Assembly: GCA_017744855.1 (NCBI GenBank)
Contig: JAGIAK010000010.1
Coordinates: 1 to 44,477 of the forward strand
Length of the DNA: 44,477 nt
From: Microbacterium sp.
GTDB lineage: Bacteria > Actinomycetota > Actinomycetes > Actinomycetales > Microbacteriaceae
Direction of reading: 5' to 3'
Position numbers and translations under genes: made by a program. The notes beneath the pieces are model-generated. The model was not told where the DNA came from. It made no database searches and was given only the letters and a program-made list of their open reading frames with translations. Positions 1-7,161 of the stretch are shown piece after piece; the first letter of the stretch is position 1; each line of letters starts with the position of its first letter.

Positions 1-173
1 ATCCCGAGCGCGGCCGCGGCGAGCTGCCCGCGTTCGCGGGTGGAGCTGGCGATCATCGCGGTGTCGGCGCCTGCGGCGCGAGCTGCGCGGCTGTGCACCT
101 GGGCCATGAAGCCCCCGCCGAGGAAGCCGGATCGGATCGTCCCGACCTCGGTGTCAGTGACGTCCGTTGTCAT
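1..173 (-). CDS. Gfo/Idh/MocA family oxidoreductase (N-terminal fragment)
   Basis: Only the first 57 codons are inside the window; the gene runs off the left edge. Reading from the ATG at 173, about 14 residues are followed by GFLGGGFMAQVHSRAARAAG and then a run ending in AMIASST. This is the Rossmann beta-alpha-beta with a glycine-rich GxGxxG-like turn and the MAxVH/MIASS signature typical of NAD(P)-dependent Gfo/Idh/MocA sugar or inositol dehydrogenases. The gene diverges from a ROK regulator, which suggests it belongs to a sugar-responsive unit controlled by that regulator (inference). Substrate cannot be told from this fragment. Confidence 0.75.
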   Translation of the reverse strand, partial: MTTDVTDTEVGTIRSGFLGGGFMAQVHSRAARAAGADTAMIASSTRERGQLAAAALG

Positions 174-201
174 GCCGACGATTCTGACACAGGCCGACAC
201 C

Positions 202-225
202 CTTTTGCTAGTTTCCCGTCAAAAG
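202..225. promoter_or_regulatory. candidate operator in the divergent oxidoreductase/ROK promoter region
   Basis: An AT-rich patch in otherwise GC-rich DNA carries an inverted repeat, CTTTTG (202-207) and CAAAAG (220-225), with a 12-nt spacer. It lies between the divergent starts at 173 and 289. On the minus strand TTGACG (223-218) could be a -35 box for the oxidoreductase. ROK repressors usually bind inverted repeats in the promoter they share with their target, so this is a plausible site; no binding evidence exists. Confidence 0.35.
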
Positions 226-288
226 TTTTTTCTTGAACATCAGATGTAGGTGCACAGTGAGAGAAAGTGAGTGTGCTTTACTGACTCC

Positions 289-1497
289 ATGACCGACGCC
301 GATCGTCTGTCCGCGAGCGCCGCGCCGGGCGCCGGCGACATCCTGCAGCTGCTCCTCGACGGGCAGGCGCGCACCAAGGCGGACCTGGTCCATCTCACCG
401 GCCTGGCGCGCTCCACCGTCTCCTCACGCGTCGACGCACTCCTCGCCTCCGGGCTCGTCGTGCCGGCAGGGGAGGGAGCGTCGACGGGTGGCAGGCCGCC
501 GTCGCGGGTCGCGTTCAACCCCCGAGCGGGCAGGATCCTGGCCGCCGATCTCGGCGCCTCGCACGCGACGGTCGCCGTCGCGGATCTCGCAGGGCACATC
601 CTCGCCACCACCTCGCAGACCATCGACATCGCCGCGGGCCCCGCGGTGGTGCTCGACGCCGTCCTCGACCTCGGACGCGGTCTCCTCGACGGTCTCGGCC
701 CGACGCCCGCACCGCTCGTCGGAGTGGGCATCGGCGTGCCCGGACCCGTCGAGCACTCCACCGGCCGCCCCTACAACCCGCCGATCATGCCGGGCTGGGA
801 TCGTTTCGACGTCCCCGCCTACGTGCAGGGCACCTTCGACGTCCCCGTGCTCGTCGACAACGACGTCAACGTGCTCGCCGTCGGCGAGCACGCGACCAGC
901 TTCCCCGACACCGCCGATCTCGTCTTCGTGAAGGTCGCCACCGGTATCGGCGCGGGCATCATCACCGGCGGGCAGCTCCAGCGTGGAGCGCAGGGCTCCG
1001 CGGGCGACATGGGCCACGTGCGCGTACCGTACTCCCCCGACTCCTCGCACGAACCAGGCGAGGAACGCGACCTGGAGGCCCTCGCCAGCGGATCGGCCAT
1101 CGCCGAGTCGCTGCGCGCCAAGGGCCTCGACGCTGAGGGGAGCGCCGACGTCGTCGACCTCGTCCGCTCCGGGAACCTGGTCGCGATCGAGGCGACCCGC
1201 CAGGCGGGCCGCGACGTCGGCGAGGTGCTGTCGACCGTCGTCAACCTGCTCAACCCCTCGGTGATCGTGCTCGGCGGCAGCATCGCCCGCGCCGGAGAGC
1301 ACCTCCTCGCCGGCGTGCGGGAGGTTGTCTACCGGCGATCGATCCCGCTCGCCACGCAGCATCTCGCCATCGTCCAGACGCAGGCCGGCGAGCGAGCGGC
1401 CGTGCTCGGCGCGGCCATCATGGTGGCGCGCGACGTGCTGTCGGCCGCCAAGGTCGACGCCTACGTGGCAGCATCCTCCGCCGCGGCATCCGGATAG
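289..1497 (+). CDS. ROK family transcriptional regulator
   Basis: 402-residue protein: an N-terminal winged helix-turn-helix (about residues 10-65, including RSTVSSRVDALLASGLV) followed by a ROK sugar-kinase-like domain. The latter shows the phosphate-binding start DLGASHATVAVADLAG, GIGVPGPVEHSTG, the catalytic-type VDNDVN and the GIGAGIITGGQLQRG loop. Such proteins usually repress sugar genes and release DNA on sugar binding. The usual zinc motif CxCGxxGCxE after the GHxxV segment is missing; this protein reads GHVRVPYSPDSSHEPGEER there. Start: ATG 289 is preferred because TTTACT (277-282) lies 6 nt upstream, as for leaderless genes; GTG 271 in the same frame, after a weak GAGAAAG, is the alternative. 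Likely target is the divergent oxidoreductase. Confidence 0.88.
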   Translation: MTDADRLSASAAPGAGDILQLLLDGQARTKADLVHLTGLARSTVSSRVDALLASGLVVPAGEGASTGGRPPSRVAFNPRAGRILAADLGASHATVAVADLAGHILATTSQTIDIAAGPAVVLDAVLDLGRGLLDGLGPTPAPLVGVGIGVPGPVEHSTGRPYNPPIMPGWDRFDVPAYVQGTFDVPVLVDNDVNVLAVGEHATSFPDTADLVFVKVATGIGAGIITGGQLQRGAQGSAGDMGHVRVPYSPDSSHEPGEERDLEALASGSAIAESLRAKGLDAEGSADVVDLVRSGNLVAIEATRQAGRDVGEVLSTVVNLLNPSVIVLGGSIARAGEHLLAGVREVVYRRSIPLATQHLAIVQTQAGERAAVLGAAIMVARDVLSAAKVDAYVAASSAAASG

Positions 1498-1506
1498 TCT
1501 CGAAGG

Positions 1507-2136
1507 GTGACGCCGGTCCCGCAGTCCCCCTACGCCAGGGCGCTCGGCGACCGCGTGGCGGAGCTGCACCCCCGGCTCCGCGCGTATTTCCAGGCCGTGC
1601 CAGACGGGCATGTCGGCATCGGCGACGGCGTCTTCCGCAGGGTCGGCACACCGCGCCGCTGGCTCTGGCCCCTGCTGCGCGTGCTCGAACGGCGGGGCGT
1701 CGTCCCCGCGTGCTGGGAGCACGATGTGCCGTTCCGCGTCGAGAACCGCACGATCGCTGCGAGGGCGATCGCCGAACGCGAGTTCGATCTCCCCGGCGGC
1801 ACGTGGACCATGCACGATTCGGTGGTGCTCTCTCGGCACGGCAGGGTCGTCGACGAGCTCGGCGAGCCCGGCGTCGTGGCCGCCTGCTTCGACGTCGACG
1901 TGCATCGTGGCGGCCTCCGACTCACGAGCAGGGCGGTCGGCCTGCGGATCGGCCGGATGCGGCTGCGCCTGCCCGCGATCGTGCGTCCGACCGTGCGTCT
2001 GTGGGAGCGTTTCGACGAAGGCATCGACCGGCAGCGGGTCTCACTGACCATCGATGCGCCCCTGATCGGGCGCGTGTACGAGTACGCGGGCGACTTCGCC
2101 TACCGGATCGAAAGACAACGGGAGGCGACGGGATGA
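1507..2136 (+). CDS. DUF4166 domain-containing protein
   Basis: 209 residues, GTG start at 1507 with AAGG close upstream and a GATAGT box at 1493-1498. The sequence (SPYARALGDRVAELHPRL near the start, then GVFRRVGTPRRWLWPLL, and WTMHDSVVLSRHGRVVDELG in the middle) matches the DUF4166 pattern of soluble proteins of unknown function. In actinobacteria and other bacteria DUF4166 is often beside or fused to a DUF1731-type epimerase, which is the arrangement here: its TGA overlaps the ATG of the next gene (ATGA at 2133-2136), so the two are translationally coupled and probably act together. No catalytic residues can be assigned. Confidence 0.8.
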   Translation: MTPVPQSPYARALGDRVAELHPRLRAYFQAVPDGHVGIGDGVFRRVGTPRRWLWPLLRVLERRGVVPACWEHDVPFRVENRTIAARAIAEREFDLPGGTWTMHDSVVLSRHGRVVDELGEPGVVAACFDVDVHRGGLRLTSRAVGLRIGRMRLRLPAIVRPTVRLWERFDEGIDRQRVSLTIDAPLIGRVYEYAGDFAYRIERQREATG

Positions 2137-3110
2137 GCACGGGGCGAGTGGTCGTCGGAGGCAGCACGGGGTTCATGGGGCGGTACCTTGTGCCGCGTCT
2201 GCGCGCGGCGGGGCGCGAGGTCGTCACGATCTCCCGTCACGGCGCCGACATCCCCTGGGGCGATCAGGATGCCGTCGACCGCGCGATCGACGGGGCGACG
2301 CTGGTCGTCGGACTCGCCGGCAAGTCGGTGAACTGCCGCTACACGCCCGCGAACCGCGCCGAGATCGTCCGTTCCCGCACCGAGACGACCGACGCCCTGG
2401 GCTCGGCGATCGCCAGGGCGTCGAACCCGCCGACACTCTGGATCAACTCGTCGACGGCGACGATCTACCGGCACGCCGACGACCGGCCGATGACCGAGTC
2501 GACGGGAGAGATCGGCTCCGGGTTCTCGGTCGAGGTCGCGAAGAGCTGGGAGAACGCCCTGTTCGCCCGCGACCTGCCCGCGACGCGACGCGTGGCGCTG
2601 CGCAGCGCCATCGTGCTCGGCGACGGTGGCGTGCTCGGACCGCTGCGGAGGCTCGCGCGCCTCGGCCTCGGCGGTCCCCAGTACGACGGGCCGTGGCCGG
2701 CGAGCGCGGCGCGCAGGGAGGCCGGAACCGCGCACCTTCCCGGCTCACGACGGGGAACGCAGCGGTTCAGCTGGGTGCACATCGACGACGTCGCGCGCAT
2801 CATCGACCTCCTCGAGGAGACGCCGTCGCTGGAGGGGCCCGTGAATGCGGCGTCACCGCACCCGGTTGACAACGTCGAGTTCATGGCGACGGTGCGCCGC
2901 GTGCTCGGAGTCGGCTTCGGCCCGCCGCTGCCGCGATGGACGCTGGAGCTCGGGGCCATCGGCATCCGCACCGAGACCGAACTGGTGCTGAAGAGCCGTT
3001 GGGTGCTCCCGGAGAAGCTCCTCGACGCAGGGTTCCGCTTCCGGTTCCCGACCCTGGAGGACGCGCTCCGCGACTCGTTCGGCATCACGACGACCTCGAG
3101 CGCGGCCTAG
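2133..3110 (+). CDS. NAD-dependent epimerase, DUF1731/SDR39U1 (YfcH-like) type
   Basis: 325 residues from ATG 2133, overlapping the DUF4166 gene by 4 nt. The start reads VVVGGSTGFMGRYLVPRLRA, an extended-SDR Rossmann GGxxGxxG motif with hydrophobic beta-1. VVGLAGKSVNCRYTPANRAE and the block around WINSSTATIYRH are typical of the YfcH/SDR39U1 group; FSWVHIDDVARIID is the usual epimerase motif before the DUF1731 tail (about residues 275-320). The canonical YxxxK is not evident; the position after STATIY carries RHADD, as is common in this subgroup. Function in the family is unproven; it probably binds NADP(H). Convergent with the next gene. Confidence 0.85.
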   Translation: MSTGRVVVGGSTGFMGRYLVPRLRAAGREVVTISRHGADIPWGDQDAVDRAIDGATLVVGLAGKSVNCRYTPANRAEIVRSRTETTDALGSAIARASNPPTLWINSSTATIYRHADDRPMTESTGEIGSGFSVEVAKSWENALFARDLPATRRVALRSAIVLGDGGVLGPLRRLARLGLGGPQYDGPWPASAARREAGTAHLPGSRRGTQRFSWVHIDDVARIIDLLEETPSLEGPVNAASPHPVDNVEFMATVRRVLGVGFGPPLPRWTLELGAIGIRTETELVLKSRWVLPEKLLDAGFRFRFPTLEDALRDSFGITTTSSAA

Positions 3111-3123
3111 CGACGCCAGGCTC

Positions 3124-3498
3124 CTACGAACCGGCCGTCGGGTCCTCGGTGTCGCGCTTGCGCTTGGCGAGTTCTTCGCGCAGCCGCCACTCCTCGATCT
3201 CGCGGTCGAGGTCGGCGATCTGCTGCTCTGTCGTGCGGGTGTCGACGGGCTTCGCCGGGCGCACCTCGGTGCGCGTCGGCGGCGCCTCCCTCCGCACGCG
3301 CGGGATCCGGATGCCGGAGTCGCCGTACTCGCGGCCGATCGCGAACCACAGCAGGCTGCCGATGAGCGGGAGCAGGATCACGATGATGATCCACACCATC
3401 TTCGGCAGGTGCTTCACCTGCGAGTCGTCGCGCGTGATGATGTCGACCAGCGCGCCGATCATCAACGCGATGACGAGGAGCGAGAACAGGAACGGCAT
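3124..3498 (-). CDS. PLDc_N domain membrane protein
   Basis: 124 residues. ATG 3498 was chosen over upstream in-frame starts because TACCCT (3510-3505) sits 6 nt before it and because the hydrophobic helix begins at residue 2. Two transmembrane segments: about residues 3-22 and 33-55 (MVWIIIVILLPLIGSLLWFA). The second carries the W-I-I-V-x-L-P-x-x-G-x-x-x-W-F pattern of the phospholipase D-nuclease N-terminal domain family, which here occurs without any nuclease. The tail is charged and probably helical (EQQIADLDREIEEWRLREEL), consistent with a short coiled coil in the cytoplasm. Role unknown; widespread in actinobacteria. Confidence 0.8.
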   Translation of the reverse strand: MPFLFSLLVIALMIGALVDIITRDDSQVKHLPKMVWIIIVILLPLIGSLLWFAIGREYGDSGIRIPRVRREAPPTRTEVRPAKPVDTRTTEQQIADLDREIEEWRLREELAKRKRDTEDPTAGS

Positions 3499-3568
3499 GC
3501 TCTCAGGGTAGACGACGAGCCCTGCGTTCAGGGTAGGAGGTGCATCCGGGGGTGGACCGAGGGCGACC

Positions 3569-4498
3569 TCAGGGCAGGAGGTGGCCGGCGGCGCGGAAGA
3601 GCTCGTACCATTCGGCACGGGTGAGCTCGATGTCGGCGCCGGCCGCGGCATCCCGCACGCGCTGCGGCGTCGTCGTGCCGAGCACCACCTGCATGCCCGC
3701 CGGGTGACGCGTGATCCACGCCGTCGCGATCGCGATCGGCTCGACGCCGTACGAGGCGGCCAGACGGTCGATCACCGCGTTCAGCTCCGCGTACGCCGGA
3801 TCCCCCAGGAACACTCCGGTGAAGAAGCCTCCCTGGAACGGCGACCAGGCCTGCACCGTGATGCCGTTGATGCGGCAGTACTCGACGATGCCGCCGCCAT
3901 CCCGGACGATGCTCTGGTCCTCCCCCGCCATGTTCGCCGCGATCGGCTGCGCGATGATCGGGGCGTGCGTGATCGACAGCTGCAGCTGGTTGGCCACGAG
4001 CGGCTGCCGCACGGCGGTGCGCAGCAGGTCGATCTGACGCGGCGTGTGGTTCGAGACGCCGAACGCGCGGACCTTGCCGGCGGACTCGAGCTCGTCGAAC
4101 GCGCGCGCGACCTCCTCGGGCTCGACGAGGGCGTCTGGACGGTGCAGCAGCAGCACGTCGATGCGGTCGGTGCGCAGCGCCGCGAGGGATCCATCGACCT
4201 GGCGCATGATGTGGGCGTAGGAGAAGTCGAACATGCCCTCGTCCGGCACGATGCCGCACTTGGTCTGCAGCACGATCTCATCCCGCTCGGCGGGGCTCAG
4301 CGCCAGGGCGTCGGCGAAACGCGACTCGCAGAAGTGCATGCTGCCGCCGTAGATGTCCGCATGGTCGAAGAAGTCGATGCCGACCTCGCGCGCCGAGGTG
4401 TAGAGCTCGCGGATGGCGGTGTCGTCCTTGTCGTCGATGCGCATCATGCCGGCGACGACGGCGGGGGCGGTGGTGGTTCCGAACGGCACGGTCTTCAT
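3569..4498 (-). CDS. aldo/keto reductase (YdhF-like)
   Basis: 309 residues from ATG 4498; a TAGCGT box lies 8 nt upstream. Family signatures are complete: GIDFFDHADIYGG holds the catalytic Asp and Tyr, VLQTKCGI the Lys, and DVLLLHRPD the His; GKVRAFGVSNHTPRQIDLL is the usual (beta/alpha)8 segment, and VVLGTTTPQRV is the NADPH-phosphate-binding end. The FxHADIYG and MRIDDKDDTAIRELYTSA features fit the YdhF branch, cytosolic NADPH-dependent carbonyl reductases of unknown physiological substrate. It stands alone, convergent with the PLDc_N gene, 26 nt from the small HTH gene on the same strand. Confidence 0.92.
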   Translation of the reverse strand: MKTVPFGTTTAPAVVAGMMRIDDKDDTAIRELYTSAREVGIDFFDHADIYGGSMHFCESRFADALALSPAERDEIVLQTKCGIVPDEGMFDFSYAHIMRQVDGSLAALRTDRIDVLLLHRPDALVEPEEVARAFDELESAGKVRAFGVSNHTPRQIDLLRTAVRQPLVANQLQLSITHAPIIAQPIAANMAGEDQSIVRDGGGIVEYCRINGITVQAWSPFQGGFFTGVFLGDPAYAELNAVIDRLAASYGVEPIAIATAWITRHPAGMQVVLGTTTPQRVRDAAAGADIELTRAEWYELFRAAGHLLP

Positions 4499-4524
4499 GC
4501 CGTCAACGCTATCCGCCCAAGGGC

Positions 4525-4746
4525 TCAAGAGGGAGACGCGGGGAGCAGGTCGACGACACGGATGCCGAGTGCCGCCGCGACGTCGCCCAGATCCGTCAGC
4601 GTGAAGTCACGCTCGGCCGCGAGCGCCCTCCGCAGCCGAGGCTCCGGTATGCCCGACGTCGCCGCGAGCCAGGTGACCGATCTGTCGCTCCTGGCGAGTG
4701 CGGACGCGACAGACAGTGCTAGCTCACGTCGCACTTCTGTCTTCAT
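4525..4746 (-). CDS. small helix-turn-helix DNA-binding protein
   Basis: 73 residues, ATG 4746, with GATAGT (4760-4755) 8 nt upstream. The segment from about residue 12 to 68 (SVTWLAATSGIPEPRLRRAL, then FTLTDLGDVAAALGIRVVDL) has the helix pattern of an XRE/Cro-type HTH: a short helix, turn, recognition helix with arginines, and a DLxxVAxALGI helix. Nothing else is in the protein, so it would be a stand-alone regulator. It diverges from the XRE + metallopeptidase pair that follows, an arrangement like a small phage or mobile-element switch (inference). Confidence 0.7.
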   Translation of the reverse strand: MKTEVRRELALSVASALARSDRSVTWLAATSGIPEPRLRRALAAERDFTLTDLGDVAAALGIRVVDLLPASPS

Positions 4747-4839
4747 TCGACGACACTATCGCCCCGACCGGGAGCTATCAAGCAGCGCTCTCATTTCATG
4801 ACAGCATGCTGGCGTCAGGCCGGTGCTATCGTGACACAG

Positions 4840-5214
4840 ATGGAGACACCGGGCGAGCAGTTCAACGCGGCCGTCGGACGCCAGCTCCGCGGAGAGATCG
4901 CCGCAGGAGGCAGCAGCATCGCAGGCATGGCGCGCCAGATCGGCATCGCAAGGAGCGCGCTGGACAACTACGTGACCGGCAAGCGTTCCATCCCCGTGCC
5001 GATCCTCTACGCGGTCTGCGCCATCCTCGACATCGCGCCGCACAAGCTCGTCGCGCGCGCCGAGGAGCGCCTGCTCTCGGAGAGCGAGCACACCGCGACG
5101 GTCACCCCGCTGCACCGCCGCACCGATGTCCCCGGCCGCAGCGACAATGAAGCAGAGGTCGCCTTCCGCTCGCACCTCTCGCACGACAGCGACACCGACG
5201 ACCTCTATCAGTAG
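4840..5214 (+). CDS. XRE family helix-turn-helix regulator
   Basis: 124 residues from ATG 4840. TATCGT (4827-4832) 7 nt upstream predicts a transcript starting at this ATG; GTG 4831 and ATG 4798 are in frame but overlap the promoter. The HTH is clear at about residues 12-65: SIAGMARQIGIARSALDNYV then TGKRSIPVPILYAVCAILDI. The C-terminal 55 residues are polar and probably disordered. A metallopeptidase of the ImmA/IrrE family starts 9 nt after the stop, so this is probably the DNA-binding repressor that the peptidase cleaves, as in ICEBs1 ImmR/ImmA and Deinococcus DdrO/IrrE (family knowledge; untested here). Confidence 0.85.
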   Translation: METPGEQFNAAVGRQLRGEIAAGGSSIAGMARQIGIARSALDNYVTGKRSIPVPILYAVCAILDIAPHKLVARAEERLLSESEHTATVTPLHRRTDVPGRSDNEAEVAFRSHLSHDSDTDDLYQ

Positions 5215-5223
5215 GGACACCCC

Positions 5224-5607
5224 GTGGACCAGCTCCTCCGCCTCGCCGAGGAGCACGGCCTGCACATCGTCGAACGGGCTGGACGCACCCGCGGCGGCTT
5301 CGACCCCCGATCCCGCACGATCCGCCTCGACCCCGGCATGAGCGCACGCACGACGCGCAGCGTGCTCGCCCACGAGCTGGCGCACGCCGTGCTCGGCCAC
5401 ACCCCCACGTCGCAGCCGACGCTGCGCGAACGCCAGGAGCGCCACGCCGACGAATGGGCCGCGCGGCTGCTGATCACCCCGGCCGGCTACGCCAGGGCCG
5501 AGACCGTGCGCGGCGAGCATGCACCCAGCCTCGCGTTCGAGCTCGACGTCACGGTCGAGCTCGTGCTCGCCTTCCAGCGGCTGCTGCTCCGCGAGCGCGT
5601 CGCGTGA
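5224..5607 (+). CDS. ImmA/IrrE family metallo-endopeptidase
   Basis: 127 residues, GTG 5224 with AGGGAC upstream. HELAHAVLG (about residues 57-65) is the zinc HExxH motif with the catalytic Glu, and RHADEWAARLLI about 25 residues later supplies the third ligand region, as in ImmA/IrrE peptidases. RTRGGFDPRSRTIRLDPGMS is the usual beta-hairpin before the active site. Nine nucleotides separate it from the XRE gene, so they form an operon and likely a repressor/protease switch. No integrase, excisionase or other phage genes are nearby, so this may be a domesticated or remnant module. No signal peptide: cytosolic. Confidence 0.9.
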   Translation: MDQLLRLAEEHGLHIVERAGRTRGGFDPRSRTIRLDPGMSARTTRSVLAHELAHAVLGHTPTSQPTLRERQERHADEWAARLLITPAGYARAETVRGEHAPSLAFELDVTVELVLAFQRLLLRERVA

Positions 5608-5641
5608 CGCGGCATCCGGACCACGCTGGTTGAATGGCGTC

Positions 5642-6244
5642 ATGGCCTTCCGCACCGCCCCCTCCCCCGTCACCCTCACCGGACGACTGGTCGAGCTGCG
5701 TCCCCTCGAACGCTCGCACCACGACGGCCTCCTCGATGCGCTACTCGAGGGCGGCCTCCATGAGAACGCCTGGTACACGTCTGTGCCGTCGCCCGAGGGG
5801 CTCTCGGCCGAGATCGACCGCCGACTCGGGCTGATCGACAGCGGGGAGATGATCCCGTTCACCGCCGTCGACGCGTCCGGACGGATCCTCGGCCTGACAT
5901 CGTTCTACGACATCGTCGCCGATGTGCCCCGACTGCACATCGGCTACACCTGGAACAGGCCGTCCGCGCACGGCACGGGAACCAACGCCGAATCCAAGCT
6001 GCTGCTGATGCAGCACGCGTTCGAGACCCTCGGCGTGTTCCGTGTCGGCCTCACGACGCAGTGGGTGAACTTCCAGTCCCGCGCGGCCATCGAGCGTCTC
6101 GGCGCCAAGCAGGACGGTGTGATGCGCGCGATGAGCCGCTACCGCAACGGGGCCCTGCGCGACAGCGTCGAGTACTCGGTCATCGAGCCGGAGTGGCCGG
6201 CTGTGAAGGCGAATCTCGAGCAGCGCCTCGCGAAGAGGCGCTGA
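5642..6244 (+). CDS. GNAT family N-acetyltransferase
   Basis: 200 residues from ATG 5642; TTGAAT (5630-5635) lies 6 nt upstream. LTGRLVELRPLERSHHDGLL is the usual first strand and helix of RimJ/RimL-like GNATs. IPFTAVDASGRILGLTSFYD is the central strand region, HIGYTWNRPSAHGTGTNAES the acetyl-CoA pyrophosphate-binding area (a variant of the Q/RxxGxG/A loop), and FRVGLTTQWVNFQSRAAIER followed by LGAKQDGVMR is the typical C-terminal half. It may acetylate a protein N-terminus or small amine; substrate cannot be predicted. Monocistronic by appearance. Confidence 0.9.
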   Translation: MAFRTAPSPVTLTGRLVELRPLERSHHDGLLDALLEGGLHENAWYTSVPSPEGLSAEIDRRLGLIDSGEMIPFTAVDASGRILGLTSFYDIVADVPRLHIGYTWNRPSAHGTGTNAESKLLLMQHAFETLGVFRVGLTTQWVNFQSRAAIERLGAKQDGVMRAMSRYRNGALRDSVEYSVIEPEWPAVKANLEQRLAKRR

Positions 6245-6247
6245 CGG

Positions 6248-6454
6248 TCACTCGGTGGGCGTGCCCGACCAGTTGTTCGAGCGTCGGGTGGCAGAACCGG
6301 CCTGACGCATCATGAACGCGAGGGCGAGGCTCACGAGGAGCAGACCACCGCAGAAGACGAAGGGCGCGATCGAGGCGTCGAGGCCCTGCGCGAGCCCCAT
6401 CGCGATGATGCCTCCGATGAAGAGGACCATGAAGAGGATGAAGCTGAGGATCAC
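6248..6454 (-). CDS. small membrane protein, unknown function
   Basis: 68 residues, GTG start at 6454 preceded by AGGAG with normal spacing. Two hydrophobic stretches (about residues 2-23, FILFMVLFIGGIIAMGLAQG, and 29-48, IAPFVFCGGLLLVSLALAF) predict a two-helix inner-membrane protein with a short basic-polar tail. I recognise no family. It is convergent with the acetyltransferase gene, with only 3 nt between stops. Confidence 0.65.
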   Translation of the reverse strand: MILSFILFMVLFIGGIIAMGLAQGLDASIAPFVFCGGLLLVSLALAFMMRQAGSATRRSNNWSGTPTE

Positions 6455-6543
6455 GGGATCTCCTGTCTGTGGTGCTGATACCAGGATAGCCCCGCACGGG
6501 AAACCCCCTGTGCACGGCTGATCCCCGGTGCTTGCCTCGGTGC

Positions 6544-7158
6544 ATGAACGCCTCTCCCTTGACAGCCCTCGCGATCACCTGCACCCTCAAGCCGTCGCCC
6601 GCAGCATCCAGTTCCGACCTGCTCGCCGCGCAGATCCTCGGCGCATTGGCCGAGCACGGCGTCGTCGGCGAGACGGTGAGGGCGGTCGATCACACGATCG
6701 CTCCCGGCGTCGAGGCCGACATGGGCGCGGGCGACGACTGGCCGATGCTGCGACGCCGGGTCCTCGACGCCGACATCCTGGTGCTGGTCACCCCCACCTG
6801 GCTCGGGCAGCACTCCAGCGTCGCCCAGAGGGTGCTGGAACGGCTCGACGCGGAGCTCGGCGCGACCGACGCCCGGGGCAGGCCCACCCTCTTCGACAAG
6901 GTCGCCCTGGCCGGCATCGTGGGCAACGAAGACGGGGCGCACCACATCGCCGCGATCCTCTTCCAGGCGCTCGACGACGTCGGGTTCACGATCCCCGCGC
7001 AGGGATCGGTGTACTGGAACGGCGAGGCGATGCACACCACCGACTACAAGGACCTTGCACAAACGCCAGAGAAGGTCGCGGAAGCGATCGCGACCTCGGC
7101 GCGGAACGCCGCGCACCTCGCGCGGGCGCTGCGTGAGCGCGAGTACCCCGCTGGCTGA
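6544..7158 (+). CDS. flavodoxin-fold NAD(P)H-dependent reductase
   Basis: 204 residues from ATG 6544. The N-terminus is a beta strand followed by CTLKPSPAASSSDLLAAQIL, the FMN-phosphate-binding loop pattern of NADPH-dependent FMN reductases and flavodoxin-like folds. DADILVLVTPTWLGQHSSVA is the second flavin-binding loop (TPxW), and VALAGIVGNEDGAHHIAAIL the third. The C-terminal helix is Arg/Ala-rich. Likely a cytosolic flavoprotein reductase of quinones, flavins or azo compounds; substrate unknown. The TTG at 6532 is in frame but has no better signals. Confidence 0.85.
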   Translation: MNASPLTALAITCTLKPSPAASSSDLLAAQILGALAEHGVVGETVRAVDHTIAPGVEADMGAGDDWPMLRRRVLDADILVLVTPTWLGQHSSVAQRVLERLDAELGATDARGRPTLFDKVALAGIVGNEDGAHHIAAILFQALDDVGFTIPAQGSVYWNGEAMHTTDYKDLAQTPEKVAEAIATSARNAAHLARALREREYPAG

Positions 7159-7161
7159 TCG

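Noticed and set aside
424..1905. 493-residue minus-strand open frame across the ROK and DUF4166 genes
   Set aside because: His/Asp/Arg/Gly-rich low-information translation typical of the antisense frame of a high-GC gene; both sense genes have clear families.
1710..2132. N-terminal extension of the epimerase to give a 466-residue protein
   Set aside because: The extension overlaps the DUF4166 gene in another frame and is Arg-rich nonsense; the Rossmann strand begins right after ATG 2133.
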